A DNA stretch of 64,000 nucleotides from Lentilactobacillus buchneri (lineage in GTDB: Bacteria; Bacillota; Bacilli; Lactobacillales; Lactobacillaceae), in assembly GCF_018314255.1 (NCBI RefSeq), contig NZ_CP073066.1, positions 1,178,001 through 1,242,000 of the forward strand, read 5' to 3'. The notes beneath the pieces are model-generated. The model ran no database searches. It saw nothing but the letters and a program-made list of their open reading frames with translations, and had not been told where the DNA came from. Position numbers and translations under genes: made by a program. How positions within the stretch are numbered: position 1 is the stretch's first letter; each line of letters starts with the position of its first letter. This document shows positions 24,732-33,739 of the stretch, piece by piece.

Positions 24732-27032
24732 TTGCCCAAGTTACCGACCTATCAAACAGATCATCAAACCATTACATTTAACAATTCAAATCGTCAAATT
24801 CAATTGACTATTATCACCCCAGAGATCATTCGGGTCTCCGAAAATCGCGGTGATCATGGTGCCTCATACGCGATTGAAGGCGACAAGGAAACCACAACGA
24901 CATACACAGTTAAGCAACAGCCTGACCATTATGAAATCACGACCGCTGCCTTGACCATCAAGGTGGACGCGGCCATGCACATCGATGCCTATGATGCCCA
25001 CGGCAACCCACTGGTCACTGACTACCGTGGCAGTCGGACTCCGCTTGATCGGGGGATTGACGAGGAACATAAAAAGTTCGTCCAAGAAGAGGGCCACAAC
25101 GTTCCCGGTGCCGACGATCAAAATAATCCCGACTACTTTCAAGTTGTGAAGGATTTGGCACCTGATGAACAGATCTACGGGCTCGGAGACAAGACCGGTT
25201 ATCTGAACAAACGGGGCTATGAGTATGATGACTGGAATACCGATAATCCAGCGCCCCACTTGGAGAATTTCACCAGATTGTACAAATCGATTCCAGTGAT
25301 GATCGGCCTCAAAGCTGGGCATCCCTATGGCCTCTTCTTCGACAATCCCTACCGGAGCCATTTTGATTTTGGCAAAGAAAATCCCAACTATTATTTCTAC
25401 TCAGCTGAAGCCGGCAACCTCAATTACTACCTAATTGGCGGTAAAACTCTCAAAGATATCGTTACCAATTATACCTACTTAACCGGCCGAACCCCTTTGC
25501 CGCAAAAATGGACATTGGGATACCAACAATCACGCTGGGGTTACTCTGCCAGCCAGAAGATGGTCCAAGATATCGTGGATTCGATGCACAAATACGATTT
25601 ACCATTTGACGTGATTCACTTGGACATTGATTATATGCGCGGCTACCGGGTGTTCACTTGGAATGACGAGGCTTATCAAGGCAACCCAAAGAAGTTTGTA
25701 ACGGATTTGAAAGCCACCGGCACAAAAATTGTCGCCATTATCGATCCCGGCGTCAAGAAGGATCCCGGCTACAACATTTATGATCAAGGCATCAAGAATG
25801 ATTATTTCGTCAAGGATCCGGCGGGCAATGTCTACGTCAACCAAGTTTGGCCGGGGAATGCCGTCTTCCCAGATTTTGGCCGCCAAGCTGTTCAAAAATG
25901 GTGGGGCAAAAATGATCAATTTCTGACTGATATGGGGGTTGCTGGGATTTGGAACGACATGAACGAACCCGCTTCATTTCAAGGAGAAATTCCCCAAGAC
26001 ATTGTTTTCAGCGATCACGACCAGCCGTCGACTCATAAGAAAATGCATAACGTCTACGGCCACAACATGGCCAAGGCGACCTATGACGGGGTGAAACGCG
26101 CAACCGATAGACGACCATTTGTCATTACCCGGGCCGCTTATTCGGGTACGCAAAAATATTCAACTGTCTGGACCGGCGACAATCATAGCATTTGGCCTCA
26201 CCTACAACTCCTGATTCCCCAACTGTGTAATCTGGGAATCAGTGGGTTCACTTTTGCCGGCACCGATATTGCCGGCTTTGGTTCAGACGCAACGCCGGAA
26301 CTTTTGACCCGCTGGATTGAGGCAGCCATCTTCAGTCCGCTGCTGCGAAACCACAGTGCGATGGGAACCCGTGCCCAGGAACCATGGGCCTTCGGTGAAC
26401 CCACGTTATCAATTTACCGTAAATTTCTAAAGCTGCGCTACCGATTCATCCCTTATCTATACGACCTATTTGCCAAAGAATCTAAAAATGGTCTGCCACT
26501 CATGCGGCCACTGGTTTTGAATTATGAAGATGACCCACGAGTCCGAAACATCAACGATCAATATATGGTTGGCGATGCAATCTTAGTCGCACCGATCGTC
26601 CAACCATCGCAGACCAAACGACTGGTTTATCTACCGGCTGGAAAATGGATTGATTTTTGGAACCACCGGGAATATGAGGGCCAACAAGACATTGTCGTTG
26701 ATGCACCGTTAGATAAGCTCCCGATGTTTATCAAGAAAGGAACCATTTTGCCTTGGGGAGCCGAAGTCGATCATATTTCTGAAACGCCTGATCCGACAAT
26801 GACATTCAACGTCTATGGGGATTCGGGCAGCTATCATCACTATCAGGATAACGGCCTAGACTTCAAGTATCAGCACGGCGAATTCAACGATTATCTCGTG
26901 AACGTTGACCACGGTCAGGTCAGCGTTGAATTTGTTCACCATGGTTTTCAACCTTACCGGAAAATCACGGTTAACCTCAATAATCAGCCAGTCACGCTAA
27001 CGTACAATTCAACAACTGAACACTATGAATAA
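24732..27032 (+). CDS. GH31 family alpha-glucosidase
   Basis: A 766-residue glycoside hydrolase. The nucleophile is D409 in GIWNDMNEPASF and the acid/base D483 in WTGDNHSIWPHL; an N-terminal beta-sandwich and the GDKTGYLNKRG loop precede the (beta/alpha)8 barrel, and C-terminal beta domains follow. There is no signal peptide, so it acts on imported oligosaccharides. Most cytoplasmic lactobacillus members are alpha-glucosidases, but an alpha-xylosidase cannot be excluded. It starts with TTG, with AAAGGA ten bases upstream. Monocistronic. Confidence 0.88.
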   Translation: MPKLPTYQTDHQTITFNNSNRQIQLTIITPEIIRVSENRGDHGASYAIEGDKETTTTYTVKQQPDHYEITTAALTIKVDAAMHIDAYDAHGNPLVTDYRGSRTPLDRGIDEEHKKFVQEEGHNVPGADDQNNPDYFQVVKDLAPDEQIYGLGDKTGYLNKRGYEYDDWNTDNPAPHLENFTRLYKSIPVMIGLKAGHPYGLFFDNPYRSHFDFGKENPNYYFYSAEAGNLNYYLIGGKTLKDIVTNYTYLTGRTPLPQKWTLGYQQSRWGYSASQKMVQDIVDSMHKYDLPFDVIHLDIDYMRGYRVFTWNDEAYQGNPKKFVTDLKATGTKIVAIIDPGVKKDPGYNIYDQGIKNDYFVKDPAGNVYVNQVWPGNAVFPDFGRQAVQKWWGKNDQFLTDMGVAGIWNDMNEPASFQGEIPQDIVFSDHDQPSTHKKMHNVYGHNMAKATYDGVKRATDRRPFVITRAAYSGTQKYSTVWTGDNHSIWPHLQLLIPQLCNLGISGFTFAGTDIAGFGSDATPELLTRWIEAAIFSPLLRNHSAMGTRAQEPWAFGEPTLSIYRKFLKLRYRFIPYLYDLFAKESKNGLPLMRPLVLNYEDDPRVRNINDQYMVGDAILVAPIVQPSQTKRLVYLPAGKWIDFWNHREYEGQQDIVVDAPLDKLPMFIKKGTILPWGAEVDHISETPDPTMTFNVYGDSGSYHHYQDNGLDFKYQHGEFNDYLVNVDHGQVSVEFVHHGFQPYRKITVNLNNQPVTLTYNSTTEHYE

Positions 27033-27033
27033 C

Positions 27034-27081
27034 AAAGGATCTTTGATAAACCAGTTGGCGCTGGCCTATCAAAGATCCTTT
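27034..27081. terminator. Bidirectional terminator
   Basis: A 15-bp perfect stem, AAAGGATCTTTGATA and TATCAAAGATCCTTT, between two convergent genes. Confidence 0.9.
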
Positions 27082-27087
27082 AGTTTG

Positions 27088-27855
27088 TTATTCATTCTCA
27101 GTGGAAACCGAATCATGTACAGCTTTCTGGTTTGCGAATTTTTCCACTCGTGCCATGAAATCCGCAAACAACGCGTCTTGCTTCTCATCGGTCCGAAACA
27201 TTGCTTCTGGATGCCATTGAACACCAATGATCAAGTCGTCATCTTGGCTTTCAACGCCCTCAATCACGCCATCCTTTGCCAATGCGGAAATATTGAGTTG
27301 GCCAGAAACCGCCTTAACGGCCTCGTGGTGGTGGCTATTAACCAAAGTCGAGTCACCCTGGCCGATAATTTTTGCCAAATAGGAGTCCGGAGTGGTGGAG
27401 ATGGTGTGCGTTCCTTGTGGCATCGGCGCCTTTTGGTAATGTTGGAGGGTTGGATGATTCCGTTGGCTATACAGATCTTGATAAAGGGTGCCACCAAGGG
27501 CAACGTTTAGCACTTGGACGCCCCGGCAGATCCCAAAAATTGGTTTGCGTTTGGCAACCGCCAATTTGACTAAGGCGATTTCGCTGGCGTCCAAGAAGGC
27601 ATCTGTGTCGCCGAGATTTTGAACCGGCTCTTCACCATAGAACTTCGGCGCAACATCCGGTCCACCCGGCAGCAGCAAACCGTCAATCAGGTCAACGTAG
27701 TGCTCCATGATTTCTGGATTGCGGGTGGGAATGAGCACTGGGACCCCACCGTGTTTGATGACACCAGCGACCTCGTCATCGTTGACGGTATTTCTTGCAA
27801 GATTATTAATGATTCGAGTCTCTGCGGGAAATCCAATTACATATTGTTTATCCAA
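27088..27855 (-). CDS. Gamma-glutamyl-GABA hydrolase family amidotransferase (peptidase C26)
   Basis: A 255-residue class I glutamine amidotransferase-like hydrolase. The nucleophile Cys is in FGICRGVQVLN and the His in VQWHPE; LLPGGPDVAPKFYGEEP and NSHHHEAVK match PuuD-type enzymes that cleave gamma-glutamyl amides. Starts with TTG nine bases after AAGGAG. It follows the M42 peptidase gene by 18 bases in one operon with oppA, so a role in handling imported gamma-glutamyl peptides is plausible. Confidence 0.85.
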   Translation of the reverse strand: MDKQYVIGFPAETRIINNLARNTVNDDEVAGVIKHGGVPVLIPTRNPEIMEHYVDLIDGLLLPGGPDVAPKFYGEEPVQNLGDTDAFLDASEIALVKLAVAKRKPIFGICRGVQVLNVALGGTLYQDLYSQRNHPTLQHYQKAPMPQGTHTISTTPDSYLAKIIGQGDSTLVNSHHHEAVKAVSGQLNISALAKDGVIEGVESQDDDLIIGVQWHPEAMFRTDEKQDALFADFMARVEKFANQKAVHDSVSTENE

Positions 27856-27873
27856 ATATACCAGCTCCTTGAT

Positions 27874-28950
27874 TTATAGACCGTCAATGACCTTATCATT
27901 GAGGCTCAAAATAATTGCCTTGAGTAATTTAACGGTATTTTCGAAGTCAGAATATGCCACAAATCCATAGTTAGTATGTTCATAACGAACAGGAATCCCA
28001 ATACAAATGGTGGGTGCCCCTTGGAACTCAAGCAATTCAGAACCATCAATTCCACCACCAGTCCGAACAGCACGGGTAAATGGAATACCGTTCTGGTGGG
28101 CTTGATCTACAGCCAACTGCTGAAAATGCGGATTAGCAATAAAGGAAGTATCCATATCACGCAGCATCGGCCCACGCTTTAACCCGGTTTGGATCAGCCA
28201 TTCTGGCGTAAACGTGTCATCAGCTGGGCATCCCTCAAGACAGATTGCGATATCTGGATGAACCTTTTTAACAGTCACTTTCGCACCCCGACAGCCGACT
28301 TCTTCCTGGGAAGCAATCGCACCAACCAAGTTAACATCCAAGTTTTCCTCAGCCAGGTCAGACATTGCCGTCATCAAGCATGCAGTACCAATCCGATTAT
28401 CAAACGCCTTGCCCATCATGACATCTTGAGTTTTGAAGTACTCCCACTCAGTGTCAGGTGCGATGGGACAACCCGTATCAATCTTCAAGACCTCTTTGGT
28501 CTCTTCAGCGCTGTTTGTTCCAACGTCAATCACTAGATTGGCAATATCAATTGGTTTTTTCTTTTCTGCCTCTGTCATGAAATGCGGTGGCTTGGTGGCA
28601 ACCAAACCGGTGATCCATTCTCCGTCTTGGTTTCGAATCCGCATTTTTTCTGCAGTTAAATTAGCGGGTACCCAACCACCGAGCGGAACAAATTTAATGG
28701 TTCCATTTGGCTTGACGGCTTGAACAATCAAACCGACGGCATCCAAGTGTGAATCCAGCATCAAAGTTTTGCCTTTGGAAGGTGAATTTTGATTATTTTT
28801 CAAATAGACGTTGTTCATGTGATCCGCGTGAACCGAGCTAAAGCTGGAGGCTGTTTGAACGACATAATCCTTTACTTCGTCCTCAAAGCCACTTGGTCCA
28901 TTTGCATTGGATAAATGTTCAATTAAATTTAGTGCTGACTTCTTATCCAA
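27874..28950 (-). CDS. M42 family metalloaminopeptidase
   Basis: A 358-residue glutamyl-aminopeptidase/PepA-type enzyme with a co-catalytic metal site: His-Asp in LDSHLDAVG, the bridging Asp in KAFDNRIG, Glu-Glu in ASQEEVGCRGA and the late His in RYEHTNYG. It releases N-terminal residues from peptides in the cytoplasm. Starts with TTG after AAGGGG. It lies 20 bases after the oppA-type gene, so peptide uptake and cleavage are linked. Confidence 0.88.
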   Translation of the reverse strand: MDKKSALNLIEHLSNANGPSGFEDEVKDYVVQTASSFSSVHADHMNNVYLKNNQNSPSKGKTLMLDSHLDAVGLIVQAVKPNGTIKFVPLGGWVPANLTAEKMRIRNQDGEWITGLVATKPPHFMTEAEKKKPIDIANLVIDVGTNSAEETKEVLKIDTGCPIAPDTEWEYFKTQDVMMGKAFDNRIGTACLMTAMSDLAEENLDVNLVGAIASQEEVGCRGAKVTVKKVHPDIAICLEGCPADDTFTPEWLIQTGLKRGPMLRDMDTSFIANPHFQQLAVDQAHQNGIPFTRAVRTGGGIDGSELLEFQGAPTICIGIPVRYEHTNYGFVAYSDFENTVKLLKAIILSLNDKVIDGL

Positions 28951-28970
28951 AATATTACCCCTTTTTCAAA

Positions 28971-30623
28971 TTATTTGGTTAAATAAGCTGTTCTGTAGTC
29001 ATAATGTCCATTAATTCGATCATAGACAACCCCCTTCAACTTAGGGTTAACCAGGTCAATCCCATTGGCTTGATAAATCGGCGTAATTCCTTGATCAGTG
29101 GCCAAAATCTTTTCAGCATTGATTAAATCTTGCCATCTCTTGGTGGCATTATTCGCATCCTTGTTATTGGAATCTTTAATGGCTTGATCAAATGCTTGAC
29201 TGCTCCACTTGCCATTATTTTCTGGGTTGTTTGATGTAAATTGGGAAAGAAATGAAATTGGGTCAGCAAAATCAGCGGACCAACCCGTAAAGTTAACTTC
29301 AAAGTTTCCAGCTGAAGCTCTTGCAAGCATCGAGGCAAATGGAATACTGCTTGATTCAACCTTGAGACCTGGTAACGTTTCTTGAAGCTCACTTTGAATA
29401 AACTCAATGACATCTTTGGTTTGATCATCATCGGCCGACAAGAGCTTGATAGTTAAATTCTTCTTACCCAATTGTGATAAGGCCTTTTTGTAGTATTGCT
29501 TTGCCTTAGCCGCATCATGATCAACTGTTCCAGGAACATACGCTTCTTTGGCAAAATCCTCACCGGTTTTAGGATTCTTAGCGAAATCGGCCGGCACAAA
29601 TCCTTTCGAAACAATTGATCCATTTTGCATCACTTTGTTAATTAATTGACTTCGATTCAAAGCTAAAGAGAAAGCCAACCGTAAGTTACGATTCTTGAAG
29701 ACGCCTTTACGTTGGTTGTATTGCAGATACTCTGTTGCGGCTAGTGGCCGTTTAACAGCATCTTTACTCTTCCCAAGTTGTTTGGCTTGTTCACCAACAA
29801 GACTGATTAAATCAAGTTTGCCAGATTGAAACAGGTTATATGCTGTGCTTGGCGATTTGGCAACTGTGTAATTGATCTGAGAAAGTTTGACTGCTTTTTT
29901 ATCCCAATACTGATTATTTTTAACCAGCTTCCAGGAGTCATTGGTTCCAGTCCAGCCAACGTTTTTGAATGGGCCGTTGTACACGGTGTATTTAGCGGAT
30001 GTGCCGTACTTCTTACCGTATTTTTCGACAACTTTTTGATCAAGCGGGTAAAGCGTCTCACGCGCCATTACCATTTTGAAGTAGGTCGTTGGACGAGCGA
30101 GTTGAACTTTTAGTTGATATTTTCCATTTGCTTTCACACCTAACTTATTCGGTGAAAGTTTACCGTTCACAATTGCATCGGCATTTTTCACATTATCAAA
30201 AAGGTAAGTGTATTGACTGGCCGTTTTAGGATTGACCGCCCGTTGCCAAGAATAGACAAAATCTTTTGCGGTCACAGGATCGCCATTACTCCACTTGGCA
30301 TTGTGACGAATGTTAATCGTGTATGTTTTTCCATCTTTAGAAATTTTTGTCTTGGTTGCCAGCGCAGGTTCCACATTTCCGTTTGCATCATAACGATACA
30401 AGCCTTCAAAAGTTTCATCAATTTGAATAAATGACGTTTTATCATAGATTTTTGACAAATCCAAGCTGGTAATCTCAGCTGTCGTGGATAAGCTGATCTT
30501 TTGATTTGATGCCAGCTTAGTCGACCCTTGATCGGAGCTCTTGGAGCCACATGCCGCCAGCAAGACTGTTGTTGCTAGAATACCAAGCGATAATAACGAT
30601 CGTTTAATAACAGAAATACTCAT
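28971..30623 (-). CDS. oppA: Oligopeptide ABC transporter substrate-binding lipoprotein (OppA family)
   Basis: A 550-residue lipoprotein: signal peptide with lipobox LLAAC (Cys about residue 25), then a family 5 solute-binding fold (EGLYRYDANGNVEPALA, NGDPVTAKDFVYSWQRAV). It captures peptides outside the cell for an Opp permease, whose other subunits are not in this window. ATG 30623 follows CGGGGA; the upstream ATG at 30644 has no ribosome site. First gene of oppA-pepA-puuD. Confidence 0.9.
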   Translation of the reverse strand: MSISVIKRSLLSLGILATTVLLAACGSKSSDQGSTKLASNQKISLSTTAEITSLDLSKIYDKTSFIQIDETFEGLYRYDANGNVEPALATKTKISKDGKTYTINIRHNAKWSNGDPVTAKDFVYSWQRAVNPKTASQYTYLFDNVKNADAIVNGKLSPNKLGVKANGKYQLKVQLARPTTYFKMVMARETLYPLDQKVVEKYGKKYGTSAKYTVYNGPFKNVGWTGTNDSWKLVKNNQYWDKKAVKLSQINYTVAKSPSTAYNLFQSGKLDLISLVGEQAKQLGKSKDAVKRPLAATEYLQYNQRKGVFKNRNLRLAFSLALNRSQLINKVMQNGSIVSKGFVPADFAKNPKTGEDFAKEAYVPGTVDHDAAKAKQYYKKALSQLGKKNLTIKLLSADDDQTKDVIEFIQSELQETLPGLKVESSSIPFASMLARASAGNFEVNFTGWSADFADPISFLSQFTSNNPENNGKWSSQAFDQAIKDSNNKDANNATKRWQDLINAEKILATDQGITPIYQANGIDLVNPKLKGVVYDRINGHYDYRTAYLTK

Positions 30624-30752
30624 AATGTTTCCCCGTTTCCTCATTGAATTTTAATATACTCAATCATAAACCTTTTAAACTTTATGTCAATATATGGTGA
30701 TATTATGCATGAATATTCAGTATGCAACGTGGCGATGTGAGAATATGAAAAA

Positions 30753-30774
30753 GAGCCGCGTTTTTTCGCGACTC
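30753..30774 (-). terminator. Rho-independent terminator
   Basis: GAGCCGCG and CGCGACTC form a short stem, with TTTTT on the minus strand. It ends the small HTH gene. Confidence 0.7.
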
Positions 30775-30816
30775 CTTCAGCTATTATTCTTCTATACATG
30801 GTCATCAAATGCTGAT

Positions 30817-31047
30817 TTAAAACCAATTATCAATTAATTGGGGATTCTTCTCAAGTATCTGCAGTAAACGGCGAGCGGGTTTGCTTGGATGACTTTGACC
30901 GGTTTCCCATTTTTTGTAAGTCCGCAATGAGACATTCATGAACAATGCCATTTTGGTCTTATCAGCTGAAACAAGTTTTCTAATTCGAATGATATCTGCG
31001 GGTACATAATCAGGAATCGACAAAATGCTGGATTCAAATTTAGCCAT
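30817..31047 (-). CDS. Small HTH protein, HigA-like antitoxin or regulator
   Basis: A 76-residue protein with one helix-turn-helix of Xre type: IIRIRKLVSADKTKMALFMNVSLRTYKKWETGQ. The short N-terminal part and the fold recall HigA/NadS-type antitoxins that follow a RelE-family toxin. No toxin gene is next to it, so it is an orphan. GGAGG is before the ATG and a 14-base inverted repeat lies directly upstream, suggesting autoregulation. Confidence 0.75.
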   Translation of the reverse strand: MAKFESSILSIPDYVPADIIRIRKLVSADKTKMALFMNVSLRTYKKWETGQSHPSKPARRLLQILEKNPQLIDNWF

Positions 31048-31064
31048 TTTGATACCTCCAAAGT

Positions 31065-31078
31065 GTTAGTGTGCTAAC
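31065..31078. promoter_or_regulatory. Putative operator of the HTH gene
   Basis: GTTAG-TGTG-CTAAC, a perfect 5-bp inverted repeat, just upstream of the HTH ribosome site. Confidence 0.5.
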
Positions 31079-31107
31079 CAATGTCTTCATAGTATCAAAA
31101 AATAAGC

Positions 31108-31572
31108 CTATTTAAAATTATTATCCTTTAAATAATCCCTTACTTGTGCCTCCCCGGAATACCTAAACCCACCAACAATCGCAACCCCGTCTCCAACGGC
31201 CGCCTTCAACGAACCAAGGGTATCCTCAAACGGCGTCGACACGCTAGTCGAAAATGGCACCACGCGATTGCCGGAGAAATCATTTTCCATAAACAAAGTG
31301 TTGAAGATCCGCGGCACCTGTCCATCCCAAGTCGGATAGCCAACAAAAATATAATCGTATTGGTGTAGATCGGGTATTGCAGTTTTGATGGCAACATCTG
31401 CTTTGTCTCGCATTTGCTGCATACCAACTTTGGAGTACTTGTCGTAACCAGCTGGATATGGTGTCTTGGGTTCCAGTCTGATGATGTCTGAATGGGTATA
31501 TTTTTGAATGGTTTCCGCTGCGGTTTTGGTTGTGCCTGACAGTGAAAAATAAATAATCAATGATTTTGTCAT
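31108..31572 (-). CDS. Flavodoxin
   Basis: A 154-residue FMN-binding flavodoxin-fold protein. The phosphate loop is YFSLSGTTKTAA near the N-terminus; FVGYPTWDGQVPRIFNTLF provides the isoalloxazine contact region. It likely carries electrons or acts as a quinone/flavin reductase; the partner is not evident. GAAAGAGG is before the ATG. Confidence 0.85.
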   Translation of the reverse strand: MTKSLIIYFSLSGTTKTAAETIQKYTHSDIIRLEPKTPYPAGYDKYSKVGMQQMRDKADVAIKTAIPDLHQYDYIFVGYPTWDGQVPRIFNTLFMENDFSGNRVVPFSTSVSTPFEDTLGSLKAAVGDGVAIVGGFRYSGEAQVRDYLKDNNFK

Positions 31573-31639
31573 GGTAGCCTCTTTCTATTTATATAATGTT
31601 TCTACCCTATACCCTGGAGTGCACTTCATGGCAAACAAA

Positions 31640-31663
31640 AACCGCGGAATCACTTCCACGGTT
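31640..31663 (-). terminator. Rho-independent terminator
   Basis: AACCGCGGAA and TTCCACGGTT form the stem, with TTTTTG on the minus strand. Confidence 0.75.
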
Positions 31664-31678
31664 CAAACTTATTTAATT

Positions 31679-32446
31679 TTAGTAGGCAGTCCAACCGCCA
31701 TCTACCGGCAAGACAGCACCATTTACATAACGAGCCTCATCGGAAACCAGGAACAAAGCGGTGTTTGCGATTTCGGCTGCAGTTCCGGGTTCAGGTGATG
31801 CACCCATCCCTTGGGATTGACGCTCATAACCAAATTTATCAACATTCTTGCCCATTGACTCAGCAATATTTGTCTTGATGCCACCGGGGGCAATCGCATT
31901 GACTCGAATGCCGTCATTTTGGTACATGTAAGCCGTATTCTTGGTTAAACCAACAACCGCGTGTTTTGAGGCCGTGTATGCAACTCCGGCACGGCCGCCA
32001 TTCGTTCCACCAACTGACGCAATGTTCAAAATGACGCCCTGCTTCTTCGGCAGGAATTCCTTGATTGCTTCACGAGTCGAGTACATGACGCTGTCAGTGT
32101 TAACGGCAAAGACTTTCTTCCACATGTCATCAGTCAAATTGCCAACCGGCGCCATATTGTCCATGATGCCGGCATTATTGACAACAATATCGAGTTGACC
32201 AAATTCACTTTTTGCCAACTTAAACATTGCCTGAATATCGTCTTCGTTGGAAACATCTGTCTTGATTGAGACTGCTTTGCCGCCATTTTTGGTGATCGCA
32301 GCAACCACTTTGTCAACCCGATCTTTATTCAAATCAGCGGCGACAACGCTGGCGCCCTCAGCAGTAAACAACTTGGCCATTGCAGCCCCCATACCTGATC
32401 CGGCACCGGTGACAATTGCGACCTTATTCTTTAGACGATCTGTCAT
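31679..32446 (-). CDS. SDR family oxidoreductase
   Basis: A 255-residue classical short-chain dehydrogenase: TGAGSGMG cofactor loop, NNAG, Ser in NIASVGG and YxxxK as YTASK, ending with VNGAVLPVDGGWTAY. The substrate cannot be read from the sequence; such proteins are often called glucose 1-dehydrogenase or 3-oxoacyl reductase. GGGAGG precedes the ATG. A cre-like site lies upstream. Confidence 0.85.
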   Translation of the reverse strand: MTDRLKNKVAIVTGAGSGMGAAMAKLFTAEGASVVAADLNKDRVDKVVAAITKNGGKAVSIKTDVSNEDDIQAMFKLAKSEFGQLDIVVNNAGIMDNMAPVGNLTDDMWKKVFAVNTDSVMYSTREAIKEFLPKKQGVILNIASVGGTNGGRAGVAYTASKHAVVGLTKNTAYMYQNDGIRVNAIAPGGIKTNIAESMGKNVDKFGYERQSQGMGASPEPGTAAEIANTALFLVSDEARYVNGAVLPVDGGWTAY

Positions 32447-32467
32447 GAAAAAGCCTCCCTTTTATTC

Positions 32468-32481
32468 ATAAAACGCTTACA
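32468..32481 (-). promoter_or_regulatory. cre-like site
   Basis: ATAAAACGCTTACA matches cre at 12 of 14 positions, upstream of the SDR gene. Confidence 0.4.
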
Positions 32482-32531
32482 CCATTATTGTATATGATTG
32501 AGCAAGTGGAGTGAAAGAAATGCCCCATAAC

Positions 32532-33119
32532 TTACGCTGATTCGTTGATATCGACTTTGACGGTCTTATCATCCCAGATTGACGGCTGATATTCCAACTT
32601 CAAGTCGGCATCCCGTTTTGCCTGACCAATCAGGTTACCGGTTACACTCGCGCCGGGATCCAGGTCGCCACTGTTTAACGTATTGTTAGTATATTTTTCA
32701 TTCGTCACGACTTCCATCATGTTGGTGGAATTCCCATTAGCATTTCATTTGAAGTCAAATGAATTATATGGCTGCTTCTCATCAGTATCATTCTTAATGG
32801 TTACATTACAGATCACATACCGATTACCATCCTTGGGCGTATCAAATTCGTTGCCATTATAGAACGTCACTTTATTGATCTTGAATTTATACCCTTTATA
32901 GTTGGCCACTTCACCGACATTGTAATTGCTTTTAAGCGTCCCATCGCTATTACTGGAAGAACTGTCCTGAGTCGCTGTAGTAGTTGACTGGTTACTGGCA
33001 GAATCGTCTTCTTCACCGGAAACTGCATTGACTGCAATCACCAATCCAAAAACGACCAATACCCAAACCCACCATTTCTTATACCATGGCTTGGCTGGCT
33101 TTTGACTATTATTGTTCAT
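32532..33119 (-). pseudogene. DUF4352 membrane-anchored protein split by one in-frame TGA
   Basis: Read through, the protein is about 195 residues: a membrane helix (about 13-35), a Ser/Thr/Asp linker and a DUF4352 immunoglobulin-like domain (NYNVGEVANYKGYKFKINKV ... RYVICNVTIKN). At 32745-32747 (minus strand) a TGA follows NSFDFK; the same frame continues NANGNSTNMMEV and reaches the expected family end, LEYQPSIWDDKTVKVDI. TTA to TGA would be one change. ATG 33119 has GGAGGTG upstream. Without readthrough the domain lacks its last strands. Confidence 0.8.
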
Positions 33120-33236
33120 AATTGACACCTCCAAAATATTCGCGTATACCATTATGTTTTACTAATTGCAATCATTAGTATAACGAGTGATCGTGATTAG
33201 GTCTATTTTGGAGTTTGCATTTTGAAAAATGAACAA

Positions 33237-33638
33237 TCATTCATGTTTGACTTTACCCAAGCCAAATTCAACCTGCCCCAACTGCAAGTCGTCGAGCCTT
33301 TGTTGGCCCCATTTCAACATGGCGTCAATAATCGGCATCAATGATTTTCCCAGCGGGGTAATTGAATATTGAACCTTGACCGGAACAGTCTTCAGTGGCT
33401 TGCGATTGACCAAGCCATCTTCGACTAATTCTTTGAGCTTTGCCGTAATCTCTTTTCTTGAGGCTGCAGGCAATAATTTTTGAAGCTCATAGAAATAATA
33501 GGGTCCATCTGTCCCAAGATGATACAGGATGTTAATTTTCCACTTGCCGCTAATCATCGACAAAGTTAATTCCTTGGGACAGTTGAAAATGCCGTTCGCT
33601 AATTTTTCTTGGACTGCTTCTCTTACGCTATCAGTCAT
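33237..33638 (-). CDS. HxlR-family transcription regulator
   Basis: A 133-residue winged-helix protein with the family core CPKELTLSMISGKWKINILYHL, YFYELQKLLPAASRKEITAKLKELVEDGLV and YSITPLGKSL. HxlR members often sense reactive electrophiles or redox state. It is divergent from the broken 2-hydroxyacid dehydrogenase gene and likely controls it. AAGGAG is nine bases before ATG 33638. Confidence 0.88.
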   Translation of the reverse strand: MTDSVREAVQEKLANGIFNCPKELTLSMISGKWKINILYHLGTDGPYYFYELQKLLPAASRKEITAKLKELVEDGLVNRKPLKTVPVKVQYSITPLGKSLMPIIDAMLKWGQQRLDDLQLGQVEFGLGKVKHE

Positions 33639-33682
33639 TTGAACCAACTCCTTCCATCAGTTACAAAAAAGTGCGGTATTGC

Positions 33683-33696
33683 AGGTTGTTCAACCT
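33683..33696. promoter_or_regulatory. Putative HxlR operator
   Basis: AGGTTG-TT-CAACCT is an inverted repeat of 6-base arms in the 101-base gap between the divergent genes. Confidence 0.45.
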
Positions 33697-33739
33697 AGCC
33701 ACATGATGTAGTTAGATTAAATATATGAGGAGGATAATC

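Noticed and set aside
24864..25361. Open frame of 165 codons opposite the GH31 gene
   Set aside because: Shadow of a strongly conserved enzyme on the other strand.
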